A stretch of DNA of 64,000 bases, taken from NCBI RefSeq assembly GCF_010500845.1, contig NZ_JAAAMI010000002.1, positions 1-64,000 on the forward strand, written 5' to 3'. The position numbers were made by a program, and so were the translations under genes. This document shows, one piece after another, positions 1 through 9,680 of the stretch. Source of the stretch: Flagellimonas sediminis. Its GTDB lineage: Bacteria > Bacteroidota > Bacteroidia > Flavobacteriales > Flavobacteriaceae. Position 1 is the first letter of the stretch; each line of letters starts with the position of its first letter. The notes under the pieces are model-generated. The model did no database searches and had not been told where the DNA came from. It was given only the letters and a program-made list of their open reading frames with translations.

Positions 1-235
1 GAATCAATGAGAAAAAAAATTAAAAATAAACGTTAACTTCAGCACCAAAATGAGTCGATCTCGTGCACTTGATTTGCACTGCTCACTTTCATCCGCCGCA
101 GGTGGTATACATTGACCGCCCTATCCATATAAGAGGGATTATTTGTCCAGTATAAATAAAAGATGGGAAAAGATTTTATCTTGTAGTACAATTCAATTCG
201 TTTCAATTACAAATATTAAAGTAAGTGCTATTTAT

Positions 236-1153
236 ATGGTTTTTCGTGTACTATTTCTGTTGGTGTTGGGCTATGTAGGACATATTAAGGCCCAAAAGGC
301 AAAGAACACCATCAGCTATATACAATCCGTTCATATTGAAACAGGTAAAATAGACACCATCCTAAAATTGAACCAACACTTTGAGGCGCCCAATTGGCAT
401 CCTGATGGGTATTTGATCATGAACAGTAAGGGATTTATCTACACCTATGATATTTCGGATAGAAAAATGGCTGCACTCTACACAGGATCCGTGATCGAAT
501 GTAATAACGATCATGGGGTGTCGTCAGATGGTAAGTGGTTGGTGGTGAGCAGCAATGATAGGGAAGATCCATCGCTTAAATCTTATAAATCTGCTATTTT
601 TATTCTCCCTATTCAGGGAGGGAACCCTAGAAAAGTAACCGACCAAGTGCCTTCTTATTGGCACGGTTGGAGCCCAGACGGGAGTACACTCGTCTATTGT
701 GCCGAACGGAACGGTAACTATGACATCTACACTATTGATGTGAATGGAGGAGAAGAAACCCGGTTGACCTCTACCGCAGGATTGGATGATGGACCCGAGT
801 ATTCACCGGATGGCAAGTTCATTTATTTCAACTCATACCGAACAGGCCATATGCAATTGTGGCGCATGAAAGTGGATGGCAGTGATCCTGAACAGTTGAC
901 CTTTGATGAAAATTCCAATTGGTTTCCTCATGTTTCCCCGGATAATAAGTGGGTGGCTTATATTGCGTATACCTCCGATCAAAAGCAGGAGCATTTGTTC
1001 GGTAAGGATGTAAAACTCCGATTGATGGATGTGGAGTCTAAGGAAATTAGAGATTTAACCCCTATCTTTTTTGGCGGACAGGGAACCATCAATGTACCAT
1101 CTTGGAGTCCGGATAGCAAAAAAGTAGCATTTATCGGGTATCAGGTAGAATAA
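236..1153 (+). CDS. TolB/WD40-like beta-propeller protein, exported
   Basis: About 305 aa. The N-terminus is a hydrophobic signal-like segment ([20 protein letters not shown]) and the rest is a run of TolB/DPP6-type propeller blades, recognised by repeated S-PDG motifs ([36 protein letters not shown]). Such proteins are periplasmic or outer-membrane-facing sensors or scaffolds; no enzymatic domain follows the propeller, so it is not a complete prolyl oligopeptidase. The open frame extends upstream to a TTG at 143, but the ATG at 236 starts exactly at the signal segment and is preferred. The 235 bases before it contain no recognisable gene. The specific function is unknown; the fold call is confident. 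Confidence 0.8.
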   Translation: MVFRVLFLLVLGYVGHIKAQKAKNTISYIQSVHIETGKIDTILKLNQHFEAPNWHPDGYLIMNSKGFIYTYDISDRKMAALYTGSVIECNNDHGVSSDGKWLVVSSNDREDPSLKSYKSAIFILPIQGGNPRKVTDQVPSYWHGWSPDGSTLVYCAERNGNYDIYTIDVNGGEETRLTSTAGLDDGPEYSPDGKFIYFNSYRTGHMQLWRMKVDGSDPEQLTFDENSNWFPHVSPDNKWVAYIAYTSDQKQEHLFGKDVKLRLMDVESKEIRDLTPIFFGGQGTINVPSWSPDSKKVAFIGYQVE

Positions 1154-1191
1154 CGATTTTACTGTTTTCAACGATTCAGGATTCACAAAAC

Positions 1192-1926
1192 TCAGAATTT
1201 CCCACATTCTTTGATGAAAGCCTCTTTTCTTCGGGTAGAGACTTCCAATTTAAGGCCATCCTTTAGGATGGCATATCCATCCTTATGATAAGAGGCCACA
1301 TAATGTAAGTTAATCAAGTGCGAATTGTGGATTCTGAAAAAGTGTCGACCTTCCAAGAGTTTTTCAAAATGCTTCAAGGTCTTGGATGCCGTATATTTTT
1401 TGCCATCAACGGTGAAAATATGGGTGTAGTTCACATCGGCCTGGCATCGGACGATATCATCTATCAATAAAAAGGCATAGCCTTCATTGGAGGGAACACT
1501 GATGCGTTTGAGATGGTTGTCCGTTGAAACATGGGACAACAGCACCTTGATCCGATCATGGAGTTGCGATTGTTCTACTTTATCGATGGCCTTTTGAAGG
1601 GCCGTTTCAAAATCGTCCCTGTCCACGGGTTTTAAAAGATAGTCTATGGCAGAAAACTTGAAGGCCTCTATGGCATACGACTCGTATGCAGTGGTAAAGA
1701 TCAAGCTGAAATCACGTTTTGAAATGGCGGACAACACATCGAAACCGGTTTTTTGATGTAGTTGCACGTCGAGAAAAACAATATCTGGCTGAAGCTTTTC
1801 CAACCCGATAATGGCTTCTTCCGCATTCCCGAAACAGGATATTTCCATACCCGCACCAAAAGGTTTTAACAATGCATACAAATGGTCTATACAGTGTTGC
1901 TCGTCATCTATAATGGCTACTTTCAT
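1192..1926 (-). CDS. LytR/AlgR-family response regulator (REC-LytTR)
   Basis: 244 aa. It has an N-terminal receiver domain with the acidic pair D7/D8, phospho-acceptor D53 (in VFLDVQL) and conserved K99 (DYLLKP). A LytTR DNA-binding domain follows from about residue 140 (HLKRISVPS, FRIHNSHLINLHYV). The family binds direct repeats upstream of target genes through a beta-rich LytTR fold. It lies 17 bases downstream of the sensor kinase on the same strand, so the two form a two-component operon. Targets cannot be read from the sequence; the divergent PspC gene or the neighbouring operons are possible. Confidence 0.93.
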   Translation of the reverse strand: MKVAIIDDEQHCIDHLYALLKPFGAGMEISCFGNAEEAIIGLEKLQPDIVFLDVQLHQKTGFDVLSAISKRDFSLIFTTAYESYAIEAFKFSAIDYLLKPVDRDDFETALQKAIDKVEQSQLHDRIKVLLSHVSTDNHLKRISVPSNEGYAFLLIDDIVRCQADVNYTHIFTVDGKKYTASKTLKHFEKLLEGRHFFRIHNSHLINLHYVASYHKDGYAILKDGLKLEVSTRRKEAFIKECGKF

Positions 1927-1943
1927 GTAAGGTTTGGTTCCAT

Positions 1944-3734
1944 TTAAAAAAGGCGATCAAGGGGTATGCTGATTTCTATCCGAGTGCCCTGTTGCTCACC
2001 TAGATCAATAATCTGCAATTTACCTTTCTTATTTTGTTGCTTGTTCAGGATTTCAAGTCGATTTTCGGTTATGGCCACCCCAAAAGACTTTTTGGTTGCA
2101 TTTCCATTTTCCGAAAACCGTATTCCCTTTCCATTATCCTTGACCGAGCACAGGAGCAAATCGTGATCTTCCCTTATGTGAACCAAAATATGTCCTGGCC
2201 CATCCTTGTCCCGAAACCCATGCCAAATACTATTTTCAATAAAAGGTTGTAACAGCAAAGGAGGGACCAAGGTATTTGCAGTATCCAATCCTTCATCTAC
2301 CTCAATGCAATATGAAAATTTGCCAGGCTGTCTTTTGGCCTCTACCTGCAGATAGAGTTCAAGAAACTTTAAGTCTTCTTCCAAGGGTATTGACTTGTTC
2401 TCAGAATTTTCGAGCACCATGCGCATCAACTTGGCAAACTTGGTCAGGTACTCCAAAGCCGTTTCATTGTCGCTTTTCAGAATATAATCCCCAATGGAGT
2501 TGAGCGAGTTGAAGATGAAATGGGGATTCATTTGGGCCCTCAGTGCCTTTAATTCGGTATCTGCCACCAATGCCCTGAATTCCGCTTCCTTTTTCTGTTC
2601 CACGGCATCCCTACGTCTTTTGTAAAGGACAAACCCAATAACCGATGCCGCCAACAGGCCACTTCCGCCCAGAAGTGTAGCAGCTTTAATGGCCGACTGC
2701 CTATGGATTTCCGCCTGGGCAACGGCCCTTTCTTTTTCAAATTCGAACTCCAGTTGCCTTCGGTTGATCTCTACACGCCTGTTCTGGTTGTTGAGACTAT
2801 CCTTTAACAAGGAAAATGTAGTATAGGCTTGAAGTGCCTTGGCATATTCGCCCTTGGCCGAGTATACATCGGCAAGGGTGCCCCAAGCAGACTTTTGAAG
2901 AAATATATTTCCCTGTACTTCACTAAGTTGTAAAGATTCATTGGCGTATTGCTCGGCACTTTCATAATCCTTATTGCCCAAATAAGCCATTGAGGCATTG
3001 GCATAGGCCGTGGGTCTTACGAATTCTATTCCATATTGATCAATAAGGCCAACACTCTTTTCAGCGGAAGCCATTGCGGAGTCCATTTGGTTTGCTTGAC
3101 TATAGATCAAGGAAAGATTGCTATATAGGTTTGCCCTATAGGTTGGGTTGTTAGAAACCTGTTCTAGGTCCAATGCTTTGTTATAATAATAGATGGCAGA
3201 ATCCAAATGGTTCAAAGAGCCAAAAATATTGGCAATATTGGCGGTAGCGGTCAATTCAAGATTTTTATCGTTTCGCAATACCTTTCTGAACTGCTCCAGG
3301 GCTTTCCCATATTCCTCTTGCTCATAATAAAGGGTACCAATGCCTCCATAAATGCTCCAACCCATTGTTTCCAAGCCCTTGTCCTTTTCCATGAGGTCCA
3401 ATGCTTTGTGATAATATTCCAATGCCTTGTATGGATTGGAAAGGGAATACTGGTAGACAAGGGCAACCCGCTCATAACCAAGCAAAAGTCCTTTCCAATA
3501 TCTCAGTTCCGTGGCCAAGCCAACAGTTTTTAATGAAAATGCCAAAAGCGTGGTATCCGAAGGGTTGGTAAAAAGGGCCTGTTTGGTGTATTGGTTTCTA
3601 AGGTCTATGGTTTCTTGATTGAACAACGGACTTGAATTGATTTTTTTGGATAGGGAGTCCAGTTCCATCTGAAATTGTTGGGCGGAAGAGTGCATGATAA
3701 ACAAAAAAAACATCAGCATTAAGATGTATTTCAT
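1944..3734 (-). CDS. TPR-containing LytS-like sensor histidine kinase
   Basis: About 596 aa from the ATG at 3734, which begins a signal peptide (MKYILMLMFFLFIMHSSAQQ). The frame runs further upstream to 3806 but only adds a tail overlapping the divergent gene. Periplasmic TPR-like repeats (roughly residues 60-320) are followed by a coiled segment, one membrane helix (about 350-371) and a His_kinase domain with phospho-acceptor His in MNPHFIFNSLNSIGD (about H405). A HATPase_c domain carries N-box FIENSIWHG and G-box DNGKGI. This TPR-TM-His_kinase layout pairs with LytTR regulators in Bacteroidota, as here with the gene just downstream. The stimulus is unknown. Confidence 0.92.
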   Translation of the reverse strand: MKYILMLMFFLFIMHSSAQQFQMELDSLSKKINSSPLFNQETIDLRNQYTKQALFTNPSDTTLLAFSLKTVGLATELRYWKGLLLGYERVALVYQYSLSNPYKALEYYHKALDLMEKDKGLETMGWSIYGGIGTLYYEQEEYGKALEQFRKVLRNDKNLELTATANIANIFGSLNHLDSAIYYYNKALDLEQVSNNPTYRANLYSNLSLIYSQANQMDSAMASAEKSVGLIDQYGIEFVRPTAYANASMAYLGNKDYESAEQYANESLQLSEVQGNIFLQKSAWGTLADVYSAKGEYAKALQAYTTFSLLKDSLNNQNRRVEINRRQLEFEFEKERAVAQAEIHRQSAIKAATLLGGSGLLAASVIGFVLYKRRRDAVEQKKEAEFRALVADTELKALRAQMNPHFIFNSLNSIGDYILKSDNETALEYLTKFAKLMRMVLENSENKSIPLEEDLKFLELYLQVEAKRQPGKFSYCIEVDEGLDTANTLVPPLLLQPFIENSIWHGFRDKDGPGHILVHIREDHDLLLCSVKDNGKGIRFSENGNATKKSFGVAITENRLEILNKQQNKKGKLQIIDLGEQQGTRIEISIPLDRLF

Positions 3735-3900
3735 ACGGCAACCAATTAATCTAGGTGAAGGCAAAATGAAAATACACATTTTCACAAAGAATAATCTATG
3801 TAACACAGAAAATAAGAAGGTGTTGGCAGAAAATCATTTATGGGTTAAGGTAAAGAACGCTTCGCATACTTTTAAACCAATAATCAATACCAAAAGCCAA

Positions 3901-4374
3901 ATGGACACGCAGAAAATCATCCAATTCATTACCCGTCAGGAAAAGATACTATTAGGTGTCAGCAGCAAATTAGCACTAAGGTTGAACTTGCAGCCCATAG
4001 TCATACGGATCGTTTTTGTTGTACTCACCTTATTGTTCATCCCATTAGGAATCTTGGCTTATTTGGGGGGGTATTTGATCCTGAACAAAATGGCAGGTAA
4101 AATGCTGATCTTGGCCTTGATCGGGGCATTTTTGGGTATTCCTTTTAGCTACTATTTTCAATCCGAAATGGTCCAGCGCATGGCAGGGGGCATCACGGGA
4201 TACGTAAAGAACTTTGTCAGCATTGTGGATGATGTGGACCGATTTGTAGGCAATGGGATGGATATTATATGGGATGCCATGATAGGAGTGGTGGTCTTTA
4301 TGTTGATTGGCGGTGCCATTGGCTATTTTATGGATGCATCAAAAAGGAAAAGCGGACAAAATGATGAAAAATAG
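3901..4374 (+). CDS. PspC domain membrane protein
   Basis: About 157 aa. The N-terminal half matches the PspC fold: a short cytosolic stretch with LLGVSSKLALRLNLQPIVIRIVFVVLTL, then GILAYLGGYLILN. Two further hydrophobic segments follow near residues 65-85 and 125-145. PspC proteins sit in the inner membrane and are linked to envelope-stress signalling. The open frame begins at 3694, but the ATG at 3901 is the first that gives a normal PspC N-terminus. The gene is divergent from the sensor kinase and overlaps the following lipoprotein gene by 14 bases, suggesting translational coupling. Whether it acts with the LytTR system is inference from position. Confidence 0.82.
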   Translation: MDTQKIIQFITRQEKILLGVSSKLALRLNLQPIVIRIVFVVLTLLFIPLGILAYLGGYLILNKMAGKMLILALIGAFLGIPFSYYFQSEMVQRMAGGITGYVKNFVSIVDDVDRFVGNGMDIIWDAMIGVVVFMLIGGAIGYFMDASKRKSGQNDEK

Positions 4375-4951
4375 GGTATTTTGTTGTACGCTACTGTGGG
4401 TGTTTGTCTTAATGGGTTGTTCCTCTGATGACAATGAGCCGAATGATAATCAACATGAGGATTATTACTTTCATTTTAAGGAGGATGGAGTTCAGGTAAG
4501 TTACGAATACCAACCGGAGACCCAGGTAAACCTTACCGGATCCATTCTATTTGATAGCGGTACCAATACAAATATTGCCAGTATTGCAGGTATGGAAAAT
4601 ATTTTTGAAAGCGGAACCAAAAACAGGCTGACCATTTTTTTGAGTGATTCGGATGCTATTGCAACAAGCGTCAGGTATACCAACGTAGAAGATGAAGGAG
4701 ATGTAAACCCAAACTCCGTTTTCTTGATGGGGTATTATGACGGTCAAGGAAATCTATACTCGGCAGCTTTGAACCCTGGGCCAAAGGCGCTCTATGAATT
4801 GGCTACCATAAGCTTTACCGAAATTACAAACACCCAGATCAGTGGAACATTTTCAGGCACTCTTTTGTGGTACGATGTGAGTGGAGGAACAACGGAATTG
4901 CTAGATTCCGTGGTAATTTCCGAGGGCATGTTTTCGGTACCACGATATTGA
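4361..4951 (+). CDS. putative lipoprotein of unknown function
   Basis: About 196 aa from the ATG at 4361 (a second ATG follows directly). The N-terminus MMKNRVFCCTLLWVFVLMGC has a lipobox (LMGC) followed by an acidic SSDDNEPNDN linker typical of Bacteroidota lipoproteins. The remainder is predicted beta-rich by eye, with no motif I recognise. The start overlaps the end of the PspC gene, so the two are probably co-translated. A joint envelope-stress role is possible, but only the context suggests it. Confidence 0.75.
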   Translation: MMKNRVFCCTLLWVFVLMGCSSDDNEPNDNQHEDYYFHFKEDGVQVSYEYQPETQVNLTGSILFDSGTNTNIASIAGMENIFESGTKNRLTIFLSDSDAIATSVRYTNVEDEGDVNPNSVFLMGYYDGQGNLYSAALNPGPKALYELATISFTEITNTQISGTFSGTLLWYDVSGGTTELLDSVVISEGMFSVPRY

Positions 4952-5268
4952 TGTGAAAATAATCCAAAGCATGGTTCTACCCTTTTTAAGGGTAATTTGC
5001 AATTCCTATTCCTAGGGCACCCCCCTTTTTTAGGTCATATTCATACCGATTCTTATCCTCCCATTACATCTATCTTTTTAGGTAAATGAATAGATTTATC
5101 TAGTTTAATTTATTGTAAATGAATTGTATAACTTCCATTCTGTTCCAAAATAGCGGACCAGTATAGGGAGGTGTTATATAAATTACCGAAAGCATACCAT
5201 TATTACCGCAGGATGTACCATGAGCAGGAGAATGATTTACCTTTGATCAAGGTTAAGAGATAATTACC
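4952..5268. other. intergenic region before the AraC-type regulator
   Basis: 317 bases with no gene on either strand. A short inverted repeat TACCCTT-TTT-AAGGGTA lies at 4978-4994; without a clear T-run it is only a weak terminator candidate for the lipoprotein gene. A -7-like element sits near the right end (separate entry). The rest is AT-rich sequence with nothing recognised. Confidence 0.5.
5238..5245 (+). promoter_or_regulatory. putative Bacteroidota -7 element (TACCTTTG)
   Basis: Exact match to TAnnTTTG, 23 bases before the ATG of the AraC-type regulator. No TTTG is seen 19-21 bases upstream, so the promoter call rests on the -7 element alone. Confidence 0.35.
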
Positions 5269-6189
5269 ATGGAAAAGATCATAAAATTTGACAGCATTTG
5301 TGATTACAACAAGCATTATGGAGTAAAAACGGAACACCCTTTGGTCTCTGTCATCGACTTTTCTAAGGTAGACCCAAAGGTGCCCTCCAAAATGAATTTC
5401 GGATTTTATTTGGTGATGTTAAAGGATGTGAAGTGTGGGGACATGCAATACGGAAAACATTATTATGACTACCAAGAAGGAACTTTGGTGTTCATGGCCC
5501 CGGGACAAGTGGCCGGTAGAGCTCCAAAACCAGAGGAGTTGTCAAAAAAGGAATGTAAAAGAATGAAACCCAAAGGTCATGCATTGGCATTCCATCCTGA
5601 TCTTATCAAAGGAACGTCATTGGGCAAAAACATCAATATGTATAACTTCTTTTCATACCAAGTAAATGAGGCATTGCATATTTCGGATTGTGAAAGGGAA
5701 ATTGTTTTGGATTGTTTTTCAAAAATAGGATTTGAACTAAAACAGGCCATTGACAAACATAGCAAGACACTGATCGTTTCAACCATTGAACTGTTCCTGA
5801 ACTACTGTTTGCGTTTTTACGACAGACAGTTCATCACTAGGGATAACCAAAACCAAGGAGTCCTCAACAGGTTTGAGAGTTTACTGAACGATTATTTTAT
5901 GTCGGAAAACCCAAAGAACATAGGCCTACCTTCGGTTGGATATTTTGCTTCAGAATTTAATCTGTCTTCCAACTACTTTGGTGACTTGGTCAAAAAGGAA
6001 ACCGGTAAGACCGCACAGGAATATATACAGACAAAATTGATCGATGTGGCCAAGGAGCGAATCTTTGACAACACCAAATCAGTAAGCCAGATCGCGTATG
6101 AGCTCGGGTTCAAGTACCCGCAGCATTTCACGAGACTGTTCAAACAACGAGTGGGGTATTCCCCGAACGATTATCGTATGCTCAATTAA
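5269..6189 (+). CDS. AraC-family transcriptional regulator
   Basis: 306 aa. A cupin-like N-terminal sensing domain (roughly residues 15-140, with YYDYQEGTLVFMAPGQV) precedes a C-terminal double helix-turn-helix (about 205-306) with the signature SQIAYELGFKYPQHFTRLFKQ and VGYSPNDYR. It lies directly upstream of, and in the same direction as, the RND efflux operon (adaptor ATG 182 bases downstream). It is therefore the likely local regulator of that operon. The inducer is unknown. Confidence 0.9.
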   Translation: MEKIIKFDSICDYNKHYGVKTEHPLVSVIDFSKVDPKVPSKMNFGFYLVMLKDVKCGDMQYGKHYYDYQEGTLVFMAPGQVAGRAPKPEELSKKECKRMKPKGHALAFHPDLIKGTSLGKNINMYNFFSYQVNEALHISDCEREIVLDCFSKIGFELKQAIDKHSKTLIVSTIELFLNYCLRFYDRQFITRDNQNQGVLNRFESLLNDYFMSENPKNIGLPSVGYFASEFNLSSNYFGDLVKKETGKTAQEYIQTKLIDVAKERIFDNTKSVSQIAYELGFKYPQHFTRLFKQRVGYSPNDYRMLN

Positions 6190-6250
6190 ACAACGAAAGC
6201 ACATCATCTAAACAAACTTTTGTTCTTGGACATTGACCATATCACGGCCG

Positions 6251-6260
6251 ACCGATCGGT
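6251..6260. promoter_or_regulatory. palindrome ACCGATCGGT upstream of the efflux operon
   Basis: Perfect 10-base palindrome in the leader between the AraC-type regulator and the efflux adaptor gene, flanked loosely by CACG and CGTG. It is GC-rich compared with its surroundings. It could be an operator; AraC-family sites are more often direct repeats, so a different binder is possible. Confidence 0.3.
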
Positions 6261-6370
6261 TCGTGACAGGGTATTTTCATTTAAACATTAAAAGAATTTT
6301 ATCGTACCAGGCCCGTATTGGGGTTTGGGTATTTGCATTATCAATCATTATAACCAAAAACAACAACACC

Positions 6371-7540
6371 ATGAAAAAGGAAAATTTACAGACATTTTTG
6401 GCCATATGCGTTATGGCAATCATAGGGTCGGTATTAACGTCTTGTGCCGATTCCAACGCTGCGGAACAAAAGGTGGTTGCCATGGCAACACCCTATATTC
6501 TCCCATCAATCGAAAAGATCACAAATTGGGATGAGTATATCGGTCGTTTTGAAGCTTCGGAGCGAGTTGAGATACGATCCAGGGTAAACGGATATGTAGA
6601 ATCCGTTAAGTTCAAGGATGGCGACTTCGTAGAAAAGGGCCAAGTGCTTTTTGTTGTGGATCAACGTCCTTATTATGCGGCGCTAAAACAAGCGGAGGCC
6701 GAAAAGTTACAAGCGGAGGCTGATCTACAAAGGACCAAGAGTGACTATGATCGGGTTTCGTCCGTGCAGGATTCCAGGGCAGTTTCCACGGAAGAAGTAG
6801 AACAGCGTAAGCAGATTGCTAAGTCCTCCGAAGCACGGTTAATGGCGGCAAACGCGCGGTTGGCCCAAGCCCAATTGGACCTTTCATACACCACCATTAA
6901 AGCCCCCATAAGTGGAAAGGTAAGCGAAAAGTATGTAGACGCAGGAAACTATATTTCGGGAGGGTCGGCCGATGCGAGTCTTTTGACCACAATCCTTCAA
7001 GTAAATCCAATGCACTTTTACTTTGATGCCAGTGAAACGGATTTCTTTGGAAATCCTGGAGCCAGTGATGGAAAAACTTCAACCAATAAAAAACAAGTGT
7101 TGGTGAAGTTGACCAATGAAACTTCCTATGATAGGGTCGGCTATATGGACTTTGTGGACAATGAAATCCACCAAACCACCGGTACCATTCGAGGAAGGGC
7201 AGTTTTTGACAACAAGAACATGGAACTGGAATCAGGGATGTTCGGGCGCATGCGATTGTTGGGACAAGAAACCGAGGTCTTACTGATTCCAGAGGAAGTG
7301 ATTACCACCAACCAGTCACAAAAAATAGTGTATACAGTAGGTGAGGACAATACGGTTCAGGTAAAACCCATCCAGATAGGCAAGTTGTACAACCACAAGT
7401 ACAGAATTGTTTTGGGTGGTTTGGAACCTGGTGATAAAGTCATCAGTGGCAATTTGCTCAAGGTTCGTCCTGGAATTCAGATCCAACCGGAACAAAAGAC
7501 CTTCAAAGTTGAACCTGATACCTCATTGGCAGCCATGTAA
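6371..7540 (+). CDS. RND efflux periplasmic adaptor (membrane fusion protein)
   Basis: About 389 aa. Lipoprotein signal with lipobox LTSC (Cys25), then the adaptor architecture: a split lipoyl/barrel-sandwich domain (RVNGYVESVKFKDGDFVEKGQVLFVVD, returning in TIKAPISGKVSEKYVDAGN), a helical hairpin with heptad-like Ala/Glu/Gln runs between them, and beta-barrel and membrane-proximal domains. It bridges the inner-membrane RND pump and the TolC-like channel. The frame runs upstream to 6233, but the ATG at 6371 gives the lipoprotein signal. It is the first gene of a three-gene efflux operon. Substrates are unknown. Confidence 0.93.
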   Translation: MKKENLQTFLAICVMAIIGSVLTSCADSNAAEQKVVAMATPYILPSIEKITNWDEYIGRFEASERVEIRSRVNGYVESVKFKDGDFVEKGQVLFVVDQRPYYAALKQAEAEKLQAEADLQRTKSDYDRVSSVQDSRAVSTEEVEQRKQIAKSSEARLMAANARLAQAQLDLSYTTIKAPISGKVSEKYVDAGNYISGGSADASLLTTILQVNPMHFYFDASETDFFGNPGASDGKTSTNKKQVLVKLTNETSYDRVGYMDFVDNEIHQTTGTIRGRAVFDNKNMELESGMFGRMRLLGQETEVLLIPEEVITTNQSQKIVYTVGEDNTVQVKPIQIGKLYNHKYRIVLGGLEPGDKVISGNLLKVRPGIQIQPEQKTFKVEPDTSLAAM

Positions 7541-7700
7541 GCATCCAATATCCTTTTTTGAATAGGCATGTAAGTATTTCATTTACAAAGCCCTTTTTTA
7601 CAGGCTTATCCCATTATGGATGGGGTAGGTTAGGGACAGGTCTTTTCAAAATTCAAAAGGAACAACTAATACGTAGTAAATCAAAAACCAATATTTCAAT

Positions 7701-9680
7701 ATGAAATTCACGCATAATTTTATTAAAAGGCCAATTCTTTCCATTGTGATCTCCATCATTTTGATGATCCTTGGAGGACTGGCTTATTTCTCGCTTCCGG
7801 TATCACAATATCCGGAAGTGGCTCCCCCTACGGTGGTGGTGACCGCTGCCTACCCAGGGGCGAGTGCGGAGACCATTTCCAAGACCGTTGCCACGCCGTT
7901 GGAGCAGGAAATCAATGGAGTGGAGGGGATGATCTATATGTTGTCCCAAGCCACCAACGATGGGTTGCTGAACCTCACCATCTCCTTTAAACAGGGGGTA
8001 GATGTGGACCAGGCACAGGTACTTGTGCAGAACAGGGTGGCCATTGCCCAACCTAGGTTGCCCGAACAGGTAAGAAGACTCGGCATCACCACGCAAAAGA
8101 GTTCCCCAGACCTTATGTTGGTCATCCACATGATTTCTCCAGACAATACGTATGACCAGACCTATCTGGCCAATTATGCCAATTTCCAGATTATAGACAA
8201 AATCTCAAGGATTGATGGTGTAGGGAATGTAAGGATGTTCGGTGGGGATCAATATTCCATGAGAATTTGGCTCAACCCGGATAAGATGGCCAGTATGGAC
8301 ATGACACCCAACGAGGTACTCAGTGCCTTGAGGGCACAGAACGTCCAAGTGGCTGGTGGTACCCTGAACCAACAACCCTTAATGGACCAGAATGCCTTTG
8401 AGGTGAACATACAGACCCAAGGGAGGCTCAATACCAAAGAGGAATTTGAGGACATTATTGTTAGAAACGGCGATAGGGGCCAGTTGGTAAGGGTCAAGGA
8501 TATTGGTCGTGTGGAGCTGGGTTCGGCAAGTTATGCCACCAAAGGTTATCTGGATAAGTATCCTGCCGTGGCACTTCCCGTGTTTCAAAGGCCGGGAACC
8601 AATGCTTTGGAAACTGCGGATGCCATTATAAATACCATGAAGGAAGTATCCAAAGACTTCCCAAAAGGGGTGGAATACAGGATTGCCTATAACCCAACGG
8701 AATTTATCGCGCAATCCATCGATGAGGTAGGAGGAACCATCTATGAAGCCATCATCCTTGTAGTGTTGGTGATTATTTTGTTCCTCCAGACCTGGAGGGC
8801 TGCCATCATACCCATTTTGGCGATACCCGTATCCCTTATCGGAACCTTTGCGGTGATGCAGGCATTGGGATATTCGCTGAACAGTTTGACCCTTTTTGGT
8901 TTGGTATTGGCCATCGGTATCGTGGTGGATGATGCCATTGTTGTTGTGGAAAATATGGAACGGAACCTGAGGAACGGTATGGGGGTCAAGAAAGCTGCAA
9001 GAAAAACGATGAATGAAGTTGGTGGAGCATTGATTGCCATGGGCTTGGTATTGGTGGCCGTGTTCTTACCAACCATATTCTTGAAAGGAATAAGTGGAGC
9101 CTTCTACAGTCAATTTGGTGTTACGGTCGCAGTAGCAACCATGATTTCTGTATTTGTCTCACTTACGTTGAGTCCTGCAATGGCGGCCATCGTCATGAAA
9201 AAACATAAGGAGGAAGACCACGAAAAAGTGGCAACAGCTCGGTTTGGTTTTGTTCCAAAGTTTTTCTCTAGCTTTAATAAAGTCATGGATTGGGTTTCAT
9301 TGAAGTATGGAAATATTACCCAAAAATTTATCGCGAAGCGTAAATGGGTCTTATTATCCTATGTGGGACTTATCGTACTTACCATTTTTGCTTTTAGTCG
9401 GGTACCTACAGGATTTATCCCAGAACAGGACCAAGGCTATTTCATCAATATCATTCAATTGCCTCCCGGTTCTTCTTTGGAACGTACCGATAAGGTAATG
9501 CAAAAGGCCATTGACAGTGTTTTGACCATCGATGGGGTGAAAAATGCCGTGGCCTTCACAGGTTTCGATGCAGCCACCTTTACGAACTCCTCCAACGCCG
9601 GGGCCATTTTCACGGCTTTGGAAGATTTTGAGACTCGGAAGAAAAAAGCATCACCTTTAAGGGATTACAGCAAGAGTTGA
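7701..9680 (+). CDS. RND efflux pump, HAE1/AcrB-like, N-terminal part (frameshifted)
   Basis: 659 codons read in this frame, covering the first half and part of the second porter domain of an AcrB-like proton-driven pump. It shows the N-terminal helix (FIKRPILSIVISIILMILGG), porter-domain motifs (YPGASAETISKTVATPLEQ) and the proton-relay aspartates in TM4 (GIVVDDAIVVVENMERN). About residue 647 the frame runs through AAG AAA AAA, continues out of homology as ASPLRDYSKS and stops at 9680. The homologous reading continues in the -1 frame (next entry). Normal members are about 1030-1060 aa, so this gene is split. It is either a true mutation, a homopolymer sequencing error, or rescued by slippage. 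The 160-base gap after the adaptor gene is wide for this operon type. Confidence 0.92.
   Translation: MKFTHNFIKRPILSIVISIILMILGGLAYFSLPVSQYPEVAPPTVVVTAAYPGASAETISKTVATPLEQEINGVEGMIYMLSQATNDGLLNLTISFKQGVDVDQAQVLVQNRVAIAQPRLPEQVRRLGITTQKSSPDLMLVIHMISPDNTYDQTYLANYANFQIIDKISRIDGVGNVRMFGGDQYSMRIWLNPDKMASMDMTPNEVLSALRAQNVQVAGGTLNQQPLMDQNAFEVNIQTQGRLNTKEEFEDIIVRNGDRGQLVRVKDIGRVELGSASYATKGYLDKYPAVALPVFQRPGTNALETADAIINTMKEVSKDFPKGVEYRIAYNPTEFIAQSIDEVGGTIYEAIILVVLVIILFLQTWRAAIIPILAIPVSLIGTFAVMQALGYSLNSLTLFGLVLAIGIVVDDAIVVVENMERNLRNGMGVKKAARKTMNEVGGALIAMGLVLVAVFLPTIFLKGISGAFYSQFGVTVAVATMISVFVSLTLSPAMAAIVMKKHKEEDHEKVATARFGFVPKFFSSFNKVMDWVSLKYGNITQKFIAKRKWVLLSYVGLIVLTIFAFSRVPTGFIPEQDQGYFINIIQLPPGSSLERTDKVMQKAIDSVLTIDGVKNAVAFTGFDAATFTNSSNAGAIFTALEDFETRKKKASPLRDYSKS

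Noticed and set aside
9642-9648. Programmed -1 frameshift signal A-AAA-AAG in the RND pump
   Set aside because: The seven bases are present, but the zero frame reads AAG AAA AAA, so the heptamer is out of the required phase. A structural gene of this family normally has no programmed shift. Kept only as one of several explanations.
9677-9680. TTGA overlap as a genuine start of a second pump subunit
   Set aside because: Homology in the second frame begins 30 bases before the TTG and the split falls inside a porter domain, which points to a frameshift, not two genes.
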